Made by a program: the position numbers and the translations under genes
The notes under the pieces: model-generated
Database searches by the model: none
Told to the model about the DNA's origin: nothing
Seen by the model: only the letters and a program-made list of their open reading frames with translations
Origin: Luscinia megarhynchos
Lineage: Eukaryota > Chordata > Aves > Passeriformes > Turdidae
Length of the DNA: 64,000 bases
Assembly: GCA_034336665.1 (NCBI GenBank)
Contig: JAPFBE010000013.1
Coordinates: forward strand, 23,682,575-23,746,574
Direction: 5' to 3'
Shown: positions 55,661-64,000 of the stretch, one piece after another
Position numbering within the stretch: the first letter of the stretch is position 1
Layout of the letters: every line of letters starts with the position of its first letter

Positions 55661-56199
55661 TTTCCCAGGGTTTACTTGCTTCAAAATGTGATTCATGGAT
55701 CGAACTAACTTGTCCAATTGGTTTCTCAGGCTGTCAACAACCAAACCAAACTCTAATTGATCCCATCAATTCACAGAGGAAGTTCTGAAGGAGAAAAACC
55801 TCTGAGTATGCCCTCCTCCCAGATTCCTTCAATTCATAACCAGCACATTGGGCATCAATAGTAACCTTGACGAACATTCACCACTCCCATGGGATCACCA
55901 TCTAACACCTCCTTTCTCTCCTCCATTCCTGACTCTGCACTGTCTTCACAATCCCTCACACACCCTGGAAAGGCCAAGCACAGGAAGCGCTCAGCACCTG
56001 TGGTGCCACGCACAGCTCCACAGTCCAGGAACTTGCCTACTTCATTTATGCCAAGGTCATATGCATGATGGCAAGCAAGCTGCTGTTCTTCTTTAAGGTG
56101 TCTGCAGAGAGATAAGAATATAAATACAGTCCCCTGCCTTGCTCAGCTTCAAGATATGGCTCTATTGTACCAGACTGAGTTACTATTTACAGTTCTAAA
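55661..56199. other. Unassigned sequence; nothing recognised
   Basis: A 540-bp tract between the LTR-like segment and the CR1 fragment. No open frame, RNA gene or repeat could be recognised. Confidence 0.5.
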
Positions 56200-56385
56200 A
56201 GTATACACAATATAAAAAAGCTCCTGGACAGCATCCACAGTAGGGCCATGAGGATGCTGAAAGGTCTGAAGGGGAAGCCTAATGAGGAGTGGATGAGGTC
56301 ACTTAGTTTGTTCAGCCTGGAGGAGACTGAAGAAAGGCCTCAGCAGAGTCTACATCTTCCTTGTGTGGATAAGACCCTCTGAAAT
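56200..56385 (+). mobile_element. CR1 LINE fragment (C-terminal module of ORF2)
   Basis: CTGGACAGCATCCACAGTAG, then GGCCATGAGGATGCTGAAAG, GAAGCCTAATGAGGAGTGGATG and TTTGTTCAGCCTGGAGGAGA match the CR1 block encoding [31 protein letters not shown]. It is an older subfamily than the element at 45.3 kb. It marks the left edge of the repeat mosaic. Confidence 0.75.
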
Positions 56386-56389
56386 CACA

Positions 56390-57500
56390 TTCAAGGGGCA
56401 GTCCTCTTGCCACCTGTAAAGCACCACTAAATCACCGCTCTCTTTGCTCGTGTCTTTTCTGTTCGAAATACCACTGCACAAATTACAGCCTCACAAGGAC
56501 TAAAGCCCTGGAAAGATGTCTTGTACAGAAAAGTGTTCCAGAATAACAACATGTCTTTCATGTTCTCATCTTCTTTTCCAGAGTGTATTGCTCTGTTGAA
56601 TGCCTTGGGCATAGAATGACTAATCCAGCAAGTACTTCTCTCCTGCCACATTTCATTGAGTGAGACCTACGTGGACCCTTTGGACTCTGCAAAACAATAT
56701 GCACATAAGCATACCTAAGGCTGAGGAAAAACTGCACAACACACAGCAGTTCTGTACAGTATTTGTGCTGAAATGCGGCAAAGCTGAATGCCATTTCTGG
56801 GCTTCAGTTCTCTCTGTATTACATAAAGCCAAGAATGAAACAGCAGAATGCTGGCCTTGTTTGAGCAGGGTACCAAACTGCAAAAGTGCAGCAAAAGCTC
56901 TCTCAGAACAGGAGTCAGCTCAGAATGCTCGTGATGCTTGGAAAAGTAAGGCGCAGCTGTTGAACACCTCTGCACATGGCGATCAGCTTCCTCTTACACC
57001 TTCACTCTTGCAGAGTTACGCGAAACAGAGAAGGCATTCCTTAAGAATGTGTTCTCCAAACAGCTCTGGAACAACACATCGCATGCTCCCTTCCTGTACT
57101 GTCTTTTTCACAAAGGCATGTGGTCTACATTTTGCACTCACACAGTTGCCAACTTTCTGCTGTTGTCCTAGCAAGAAGCTCTGGAAGTAAAAGCCAGTGC
57201 AGGGCAGCACTTTCTGCTTTGCCTGCGTAAGTCACATCAGAAAGGACACAGTGACTGGGTAAGTTTTTCTCCACTGCAGCTACAAATGTGTTGTCTGCAT
57301 CTCGGAGTCTAGCGGCAAGTCCAATGTTTTCCACAGAAAGCTGCAAGAGGAATAGGAAGCAGCAAAGGTTGAACTGCCTCTTACCAATTGCCACTTACAG
57401 CCTGCTGCGCACACTGGTCTGTTGCTCTGCAAACGGAAAGCTTCTCGGTTGCCTCTCGTATGTGGTAGTGAACTATACCAGGACAACAAGATTGCCTGGA
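56390..57500 (+). repeat. Diverged repeat module 1 (left arm of inverted repeat)
   Basis: An unclassified module of about 1.1 kb. Anchors shared with other modules: CACAAGGACTAAAG (about 56494), CATGTCTTTCATGTTC (about 56549), TTGAATGCCTTGGGCATAGA (about 56597), GCAAAAGTGCAGCAAAAGCT (about 56880), TTGCCAACTTTCTGCTGTTG (about 57146), and AACGGAAAGCTTCTCGGTTG (about 57430). Open frames in it are not kept in phase between copies, so it looks noncoding. It occurs again in direct orientation at 57545-57990 and inverted at 58040-59150. Confidence 0.75.
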
Positions 57501-57544
57501 GCTTGGCCCTAAAACTTGTGGAAACTTCTATTTGAATAACGTTC

Positions 57545-57990
57545 AAGGGGCGGTCCTCTTTCCTTTGCAACCTGCAAAGCTCTGCTAGGTCACTGCTCTC
57601 TCTGCTTGGTACTTCTCAGCTCCAAGTACTATGTTACAGCCTCTCAAGGACTGAAGACCTGTAGAGATATCTCCCACAGAAAAATGTGCTAGAACAAAAA
57701 CATGTTCCTCACGTCCCCTTCCTGTGGCCCAGATTGTGGTGCTGTGTTGAATGCCTTGGACACAGAATGACTGATCCAGAGAGTGCTTCTCTCCTGTCAC
57801 ATTTCGCTGAGCTGGAGCTTCATGAACAGTTTGTGCTCTGCAGAACAGAAAATATAAGAGTGTATCTAAAGCTGAGGAAAAGCCATGCACGACACACAGG
57901 AGGACTGTATAGTATGTGCACTGAAAAGTGGCAAAGTTTGAACGGCCTTGCAGTGCTTCCATATCTGTCTGAATCATAAAACGTAACAAA
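57545..57990 (+). repeat. Diverged repeat module 2 (direct partial copy, spacer of the inverted repeat)
   Basis: It matches the first ~450 bp of module 1 in the same orientation. Shared words include GGGC.GTCCTCTT, CTCAAGGACTGAAGACC, TTGAATGCCTTGGACACAGA, GTGCTTCTCTCCTGTCACAT and CTGAGGAAAA. Its offset from module 1 is about 1,150 bp. Confidence 0.75.
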
Positions 57991-58039
57991 AGAAGCTGCA
58001 GAGAACCGGTCTTGTGTGTGAAGCTATCCTGACACAGTT

Positions 58040-59150
58040 CTCTGCACACGATGTTGAAGTGGAGCTTTCTGTTTAGAGTCAGAAGACAAGAGGGGCAGAA
58101 TATGGGACTATGTAGCTCTTAGAGGGAAAATGCATGACCGGACTTTTTTCGGCAGAAGCAAAACCTAGGAGCTGTTCACTGCCGGCGTAGCGTTTGTTGT
58201 GCAAAAAGTAGAAGACGATTCACCTCTGGGAGAGCAAAAGCACACCAGGATACAAATGGCAAAGAATAAAACTGCAGAGCACCCGGCTGGTGTGTGCAGC
58301 ATACTGGCTGTAAGAAAAGCGCTTTTACCTCCACAGCCTCTTGCTAGGACAGCAGCTGCTGAAAGTTGGCAACTGAGCTGTGAGAATAGAGAACGCACTC
58401 CTCTTTCTGAGAAGGAAGATACAGAGAGGCACAGAGGTACAGAGAAGGTACAGAGTGTGTTATGTTTCAGAGCTGTTTGGAGAACTCATACTTTAAGAAT
58501 GCCTTCTCTGTTCCACATAACTGCGCAACGGATAAGGTGTAAGACAAAGCTTATTGCCACTAGCTGAGGTAGTCAACAGCTGTGTGTTATTTTTCCAAGC
58601 AGCAAGAGCATTCTCTGCTGAACACTCCGATTGTGAACGAGCTTTTGCTGCACTTTTGCAATTTGTTATTGTGTTCAAACAAGCCAGGCGCTCTGCTGCT
58701 TCATTGTCAGCCTTATGTGATCCACAAAGACATGGAAGCCCAGCAAGAGCATTCAGCTTTGCCTCTTTTAAGCACGTATGCTGTACAGAACAACTGTGTG
58801 ACATGCACGGCTCTCCCTAAGATTTAGATATAATTACATCTTTTTTGCTTTGCAGAGTCCAGACTGTCCATGTAGCTGTGGCTCAGTGAAATGTGGCAAG
58901 AGAGAAGTACATACTGGATTATTAATTTTGTGCCCAAGACATTCAACATAACACCACAATCTGGGAAAAGGGAAGGGAATATGAAAGACATATTTTTATC
59001 CGGGAACATTTTTCTGTGCAAGACATCTCTCCAAGGCTGCAGTCCTTGTGAGGCTGTAATTTGCTTGGTGGGTATTCGAGCAGAAAGGAATGGTTCAGAG
59101 AGCACGGCGATTTGGTGGCACTTTGCAGGTGGCTAAAGAAAGAGGACAGC
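58040..59150 (-). repeat. Diverged repeat module 3 (right arm of inverted repeat)
   Basis: Reverse-complement copy of module 1. ACGAGCTTTTGCTGCACTTT (about 58637) pairs with module 1 at about 56880, CTTGCTAGGACAGCAGCTG (about 58340) pairs with about 57150, and AGTCCTTGTGAGGCTGTAAT (about 59041) pairs with about 56490. The paired positions sum to about 115,510-115,545, so the arms are colinear around an axis near 57,765. Divergence looks substantial (roughly a quarter of positions by eye, not measured). Confidence 0.75.
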
Positions 59151-59214
59151 CCCTTGAATGCGGTGCAAATACAAGTTTCAGAGGGAAGCTCTGAACAAGC
59201 TTGATGTCTAGGCA

Positions 59215-59560
59215 CAGTTCTTTTACGTGAGATGTAGCCGAGAAGCTTTCCGTTTATATTCAGACGACAAGGCAGAATGATGTGGTATGCAGTGTTCAGA
59301 AGGAAAGCACATGGCCCAGGCATGTTTCTGCAGAAAGCAATGCTTTAGGAGCTTCGCTGCCGGCACAGTGCACTGTGTGTGAAGTAGACGACGATTCACC
59401 TCTGGGAGTATTACAGCAGGGCGCAACACCAAAGGCAAAAAAGAAAGCTGCAGAGGATGGGGCTGATGTGCACATTGTACTACTAGCTGCAAGACAATCT
59501 TGGCTGCCACTGGTCTACCAGCATAATTCACAACTGTGTTCATGAGGGGCAGTTCAACGA
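59215..59560 (-). repeat. Diverged repeat module 4 (second copy of the inner arm segment)
   Basis: GCCGAGAAGCTTTCCGTTTA, TTCGCTGCCGGCACAGTGCA, and GACGATTCACCTCTGGGAG repeat the 58055-58250 part of module 3 (GTGGAGCTTTCTGTTTAGAG, CACTGCCGGCGTAGCG, GACGATTCACCTCTGGGAG) in the same orientation. The offset is about 1.16 kb. It is also the segment most similar to the tandem satellite unit. Confidence 0.7.
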
Positions 59561-60105
59561 CAGCTATCTATTCCTCTTTCAGCCCTCTGTGGAAACAACC
59601 TTCAGACCCTGAGATCCAAACAGCACAATGATAGATGCAGCAGGATAAAGACACACAGAGTGCACACGTGAGTTTAATGTGGCTTACGTGGGGCAAGGAG
59701 AAGGCGCAGCTCTGTACTGGCTTTTATTCTATCGGTGCAGCTGCTGGACGTTTGGAAGGAAGATGTGCGAGCAAAAAAGTGACAGCAGGTTCTAGCTGGA
59801 AAAGAAGACACACAGAAGTCGCAGTGCACCGTGTTTAACTTAAATGTCGCCAAGAGAAGGGGGTACTTTAAAAACGCCTTCTGTCATGACGCTTCCATCT
59901 GTGTGATCTCTAGCTACATGGACTCGGCAACACTGAAAGTGTGTGAAAGTGACTGAGCTTCGGATATCGGATTTCACAGGGAAGAGGGTGGGGCAACAAA
60001 TGCTTTCTGTCTTGACACGTCTCTCTCAGTCCGAACTTGCAACTGGAAAGGCTTCGCTGTAACAATGGACTGTGCGACTTGGGGAAAATGTGCTGATATG
60101 TCTAG
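59561..60105. repeat. Further diverged repeat-mosaic sequence
   Basis: It contains CGGTGCAGCTGCTGGACGTT (about 59730), a degraded relative of GCAAGCGGCTGCTGGATGCT at about 60210, so this stretch belongs to the same mosaic. No gene was recognised. Confidence 0.45.
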
Positions 60106-60696
60106 TTGAGTAGGAAAGTGCAAATCGCTAGTGTGTTTGGTCTAGTTTACAAACTGCAAAGGGACTATGAAAGCCAGCGCTGGCTTTTTGTTGTAGGACT
60201 TTCTATTTTTTGCAAGCGGCTGCTGGATGCTTTGAAGGGGTTTGGGATCTGCGAGGCTGAGAGGGTAGGATGGTACATAGAGCTCGAGAGAAAACACGTC
60301 ACCAGGGAGGTGGATGCAGTCAAGTGCGAGTTACATGTTGAGCAGCTCGTCACACAGAAAATTGTCAGTGCTCGTCTAAACAACCACACGATGGCGCTGT
60401 CGACCCGCAAAAGATGGAAGCACAGCCAGCCCAGCTCGAAAGCCCGGAGCGCAGGGCCAAGATGCAAACGTCCCCGTTCTCAAATCTATGGTGCCAGTGC
60501 AAAAAGATTTCCCTTGTCTTCCCCTTCTAACGGCATACACCGTTTTGCACCACACTCCGAGGGAAACATTAACTCCTTTGACTTAACGCTTTTTACTGTG
60601 CAGTTTCCCATGCCTTGGGACACAGTATTGCTGCTGCACTTGGGAGTGAGTGGCAGCTGTGAATTCTCGGTTCTGGTCTGTGATCCTTGGCATTAG
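60106..60696 (+). CDS. Unrecognised open frame, 196 codons, inside the repeat mosaic
   Basis: I do not recognise this sequence. The first ATG-like start (60106, MSRKVQIASVFGL) is arbitrary. Residues about 45-95 are charged and helix-like (ICEAERVGWYIELERKHVTR, then EVDAVKCELHVEQLVTQKIV), suggesting a possible coiled coil. A very basic segment follows (STRKRWKHSQPSSKARSAGP, RCKRPRSQ). The region is richer in CpG than its surroundings. A diverged copy of part of it lies at about 59700-59830, where the frame is broken. The Cys/Phe-rich first 35 residues look like intronic or repeat sequence, so a real exon might begin near the TTTTTTGCAAG acceptor-like site (about 60200). It could be a chance frame, an exon of an amplified gene family, or a gene relic. 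Confidence 0.2.
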   Translation: MSRKVQIASVFGLVYKLQRDYESQRWLFVVGLSIFCKRLLDALKGFGICEAERVGWYIELERKHVTREVDAVKCELHVEQLVTQKIVSARLNNHTMALSTRKRWKHSQPSSKARSAGPRCKRPRSQIYGASAKRFPLSSPSNGIHRFAPHSEGNINSFDLTLFTVQFPMPWDTVLLLHLGVSGSCEFSVLVCDPWH

Positions 60697-60785
60697 AACT
60701 GCTTTTAAATTTTTTTCCCCCACGCTCATTCAGGCTGGCTTTTGCAAACATTTGTCTATATATTGACTTTTATATACAGGAGCGC
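60697..60785. other. Short unassigned spacer
   Basis: AT-rich sequence with a T/C-run (TTTAAATTTTTTTCCCCC) between the unrecognised open frame and the CR1 fragment. Confidence 0.5.
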
Positions 60786-61320
60786 TAAAGAGTCTGGCTG
60801 TGATTAAGACCCTAAAGTTTAGACGAGCATGTTTTCAGCTTTTTAAGAAAGTAGTGTATAGGATGCCCTGGAAACTGCCCTCAGGGATAATGGAGCTGAG
60901 CAGAGCTGAACACCCATTTAAAGATATTTTTCTTAGAGAACAAGAACTCACAATTCCCATCTTTATAAAGTCAGACAAGGAATGCAGGACACCAGCTCGG
61001 CAGAATAAGGCTCTCCTTATTTAAAAAGCAAGAAGGTAATATGGAGAGACACCATATGTAATGCAAAAAGGTTTTTTTGAAAAAAAAATTAAAGCAGGAA
61101 GGCTTTTGAAAATTAATATATGTGAGGAAAGTAGGTAATATGCAGACAATACACAGCCACACAAATAACAGGGAAAATATAGAGATAACACATGGTTGTG
61201 TGAGGATTGGGATCAGTATGCATAAGGCCCAGTCAAAGCTGAACTTGAAAAACCATGCAAAAAAAATAACAACAACGGCACCTGCAGGTATTTCAGAGGG
61301 AAAAGGAAGACGAAAAGAAA
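60786..61320 (+). mobile_element. Old CR1 LINE fragment (ORF2 linker to reverse transcriptase start)
   Basis: The translation at 60800-61024 reads KTLKFRRACFQLFKKVVYRM, then FKDIFLREQELTIP and ARQNKALL, colinear with the minus-strand CR1 linker (TFTLDFRRADFGLFRRLIQR, LRAQE, HPAWLGKEIL). Around 61225-61320, out of frame with stops, KAQSKLNLKNHAKK and RYFRGKRKTK match the CR1 segment ...KAKAQLELNLARDVKNNKK...Y.KRK. Several stops and frameshifts make it a fossil. It ends exactly where the tandem satellite starts. Confidence 0.72.
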
Positions 61321-61348
61321 CTTATCTAACATCTAACTTATCTAACAC
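61321..61348. repeat. 16-bp duplication at the CR1/satellite junction
   Basis: CTTATCTAACA occurs at 61321-61331 and again at 61337-61347, a 16-bp period immediately before the first satellite unit. It is likely a product of the rearrangement that joined the two. Confidence 0.75.
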
Positions 61349-64000
61349 TAGCAGAACTTCCCCGCTGAGTGTACAGTGAGAGGGGTAGACGGCACTTCAC
61401 CTCCCTTAGACAGAAATCGCTTCTTGCTACAAACCGCGATTAAGGAAACCACACTGCACTGAGGTGCTCTGCACAGAATACCGGTTGTCAGGGACTAGTG
61501 GTATGAAGCAGGATATGCCAGAACCAGCTTTGCTACGACATAGTTATTCGTCGTGCAGATTTCTGTCCTAGATATCAGTGATGCAGAGAAGCCATTTCTA
61601 AGTGTAGTGCAAAGTGAGATCTGTGGTGTGCTGTGCACACTTTCGCTTTAGCTTTAGGTGCACCGCAGTCCTCTTCGCTATGCATCGTGGAAAGAGTGTA
61701 TGGTATGCTTTCAAGAAGCAGAGAATATTGCTATGGTAGAGAGGTTTTAGAAGAAAAGTGCACATGCCAGGCGTGTTTTGGCAGTAGCAGAACTTCCCAG
61801 CAGAGTGTTCTGTGAGAGGGGTAGACGGCACTTCACCTCCCTTAGACAGAAATCGCTTCTTGCTACAAACCGCGATTAAGGAAACCACACTGCACTGAGG
61901 TGCTCTGCACAGAATACCGGTTGTCAGGGACTAGTGGTATGAAGCCGGATATGCCAGAACGAGCATCCCTACAACATAGTTATTCGTCACGCAGATTGCC
62001 GTGTAGATATCAGTGATGCAGAGAAGGCATTTCTAGGTGTAGTGCAAAGTGAGATCTGTGGTGTGCTGTGCACACTTTCGCTTTAGCTTTAGGTGCACTG
62101 CAGTGCTCTTGGCTATGCATAGTGGAAAGAGTGTATGGTATGCTTTCAAGAAGCAGAGAATATTGCTATGGTAGAGAGGTTTTAGAAGAAAAGTGCACAT
62201 GCCAGGCGTGTTTTGGCAGTAGCAGAACTTCCCAGTAGAGTGTTCTGTGAGAGGGGTAGACAGACGGCACTTCACCTCCCTTAGACAGAAATCGCTTCTT
62301 GCTACAAACCGCGATTAAGGAAACCACACTGCACTGAGGTGCTCTGCACAGAATACCGGTTGTCAGGGACTAGTGGTATGAAGCAGGATATGCCAGAACC
62401 AGCTTTGCTACAACATAGTTATTCGTCGCGCAGATTTCTGTGGTAGATATCAGTGATGCAGAGAAGGCATTTCTAGGTGTAGTGCAAAGTGAGATCTGTG
62501 GTGTGCTGTGCACACTTTCGCTTTAGCTTTAGGTGCACTGCAGTGCTCTTGGCTATGCATAGTGGAAAGAGTGTATGGTATGCTTTCAAGAAGCAGAGAA
62601 TATTGCTATGGTAGAGAGGTTTTAGAAGAAAAGTGCACATGCCAGGCGTGTTTTGGCAGTAGCAGAACTTCCCAGCAGAGTGTTCTGTGAGTGGGGTAGA
62701 GGCACTTCACCTCCCTTAGACAGAAATCGCTTCTTGCTACAAACCGCGATTAAGGAAACCACACTGCACTGAGGTGCTCTGCACAGAATACCGGTTGTCA
62801 GGGACTAGTGGTATGAAGCCGGATATGCCAGAACCAGCTTCGCTACAACATAGTTATTCGTCGTGCAGATTTCTGTCCTAGATATCAGTGATGCAGAGAA
62901 GGCATTTCTAGGTGTAGTGCCAAGTGAGATCTGTGGTGTGCTGTGCACACTTTCGCTTTAGCTTTAGGTGCACTGCAGTGCTCTTGGCTATGCATAGTGG
63001 AAAGAGTGTATGGTATGCTTTCAAGAAGCAGAGAATATTGCTATGGTAGAGAGGTTTTAGAAGAAAAGTGCACATGCCAGGCGTGTTTTGGCAGTAGCAG
63101 AACTTCCCAGCAGAGTGTTCTGTGAGGGGGTAGACAGACGGCATTTCAACCTCCCTTAGACAGAAATCGCTTCTTGCTACAAACTCGCGATTAAGGAAAC
63201 CACACTGCACTGAGGTGCTCTGCACAGAATACCGGTTGTCAGGGACTAGTGGTATGAAGCAGGATATGCCAGAACCAGCATCTGTACAACATAGTTATTC
63301 GTCGTGCAGATTTCTGTGGTAGATATCAGTGATGCAGAGAAGGCATTTCTAGGTGTAGTGCAAAGTGAGATCTGTGGTGTGCTGTGCACACTTTCGCTTT
63401 AGCTTTAGGTGCACTGCAGTGCTCTTGGCTATGCATAGTGGAAAGAGTGTATGGTATGCTTTGAAGAAGCAGAGAATATTGCTATGGTAGAGAGGTTTTA
63501 GAAGAAAAGTGCACATGCCAGGCGTGTTTTGGCAGTAGCAGAACTTCCCAGCAGAGTGTTCTGTGAGGGGGTAGACAGACGGCATTTCAACCTCCCTTAG
63601 ACAGAAATCGCTTCTTGCTACAAACCGCGATTAAGGAAACCACACTGCACTGAGGTGCTCTGCACAGAATACCGGTTGTCAGGGACTAGTGGTATGAAGC
63701 AGGATATGCCAGAACCAGCTTTGCTACAACATAGTTATTCGTCGTGCAGATTTCTGTGGTAGATATCAGTGATGCAGAGAAGGCATTTCTAGGTGTAGTG
63801 CAAAGTGAGATCTGTGGTGTGCTGTGCACACTTTCGCTTTAGCTTTAGGTGCACTGCAGTGCTCTTGGCTATGCATAGTGGAAAGAGTGTATGGTATGCT
63901 TTCAAGAAGCAGAGAATATTGCTATGGTAGAGAGGTTTTAGAAGAAAAGTGCACATGCCAGGCGTGTTTTGGCAGTAGCAGAACTTCCCAGCAGAGTGTT
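61349..64000 (+). repeat. Tandem satellite array, six units of 435-441 bp plus the start of a seventh
   Basis: Units counted from TAGCAGAACTTCCC begin at 61349, 61785, 62220, 62660, 63095, 63536 and 63976 (lengths 436, 435, 440, 435, 441, 440; the last is cut by the window end). Units are nearly identical. Differences are concentrated in a short indel block after GTTCTGTGAG, at the CAGGATATG/CCGGATATG site, and before TAGATATCAGTGATG. Each unit carries a 60-codon plus-strand frame (MHTFALALGA...) and a minus-strand frame of about 78 codons, both kept simply because the copies are recent. CpG is frequent (AAACCGCGATTAAG, TTATTCGTCGTGCAG). It is homologous in part to the diverged modules at 58.05-59.4 kb. 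Confidence 0.97.

Noticed and set aside
56427..59136. Repeated open frames (MWQERST... NMKD... SPCEAVIC) as a duplicated gene
   Set aside because: Two of the three copies share the frame, but the copy at 57585-57760 reads the same DNA in a shifted frame with unrelated residues, so selection for a protein is not supported.
61349..64000. CRISPR array or multi-copy small-protein gene cluster
   Set aside because: The period is about 438 bp with no repeat/spacer alternation and the sequence context is vertebrate. The 60- and 78-codon frames are conserved only because the whole unit is, on both strands equally.

Overview
This is eukaryotic, almost certainly bird, nuclear DNA. The evidence is a compact intron-exon gene for a vertebrate Na+/K+-ATPase alpha-1 subunit and several CR1 LINEs, one of which ends in the tandem ATTCTGTG-type octamers of avian CR1. 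The species cannot be fixed from the sequence. LTR fragments resembling those of songbird endogenous retroviruses hint at a passerine, but that is only an impression.

Layout. (1) 1-5.06 kb: the 3' end of ATP1A1 on the + strand. The tail of one exon and seven further exons, all with GT/AG borders and compatible phases, run to a TAA at 4755-4757, followed by a short 3'UTR with AATAAA. (2) 5.06-43.4 kb: about 38 kb in which no exon, tRNA or rRNA could be recognised. It contains a very old CR1/L3-group LINE remnant (about 18.4-20.5 kb, minus strand), small tandem duplications, poly(A) runs and one stretch that looks like a possible conserved noncoding element (22.8-23.1 kb). (3) 43.4-49.4 kb: a nested transposon cluster. 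A nearly full-length minus-strand CR1 (ORF1 with an esterase domain; ORF2 with endonuclease and reverse transcriptase) is interrupted by a younger, 5'-truncated plus-strand CR1 and by a solo LTR flanked by a 4-bp target duplication. (4) 49.4-56.2 kb: sequence without genes, plus two LTR-retroelement pieces (a short LTR with polypurine tract at 52.6-52.85 kb and an LTR-like segment at 54.45-55.66 kb). (5) 56.2-61.3 kb: a mosaic of diverged repeat modules of about 1.1 kb in both orientations, forming a large imperfect inverted repeat centred near 57.77 kb, with CR1 fragments at both edges. (6) 61.35-64.0 kb: six units of a 435-441 bp tandem satellite running off the end of the window. Each unit is homologous to part of the diverged modules next to it.

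The only host gene supported is ATP1A1. The most unusual part is the right-hand 8 kb, where an old, inverted, diverged repeat family sits next to a freshly homogenised tandem array that appears to have been built from one sub-segment of it.
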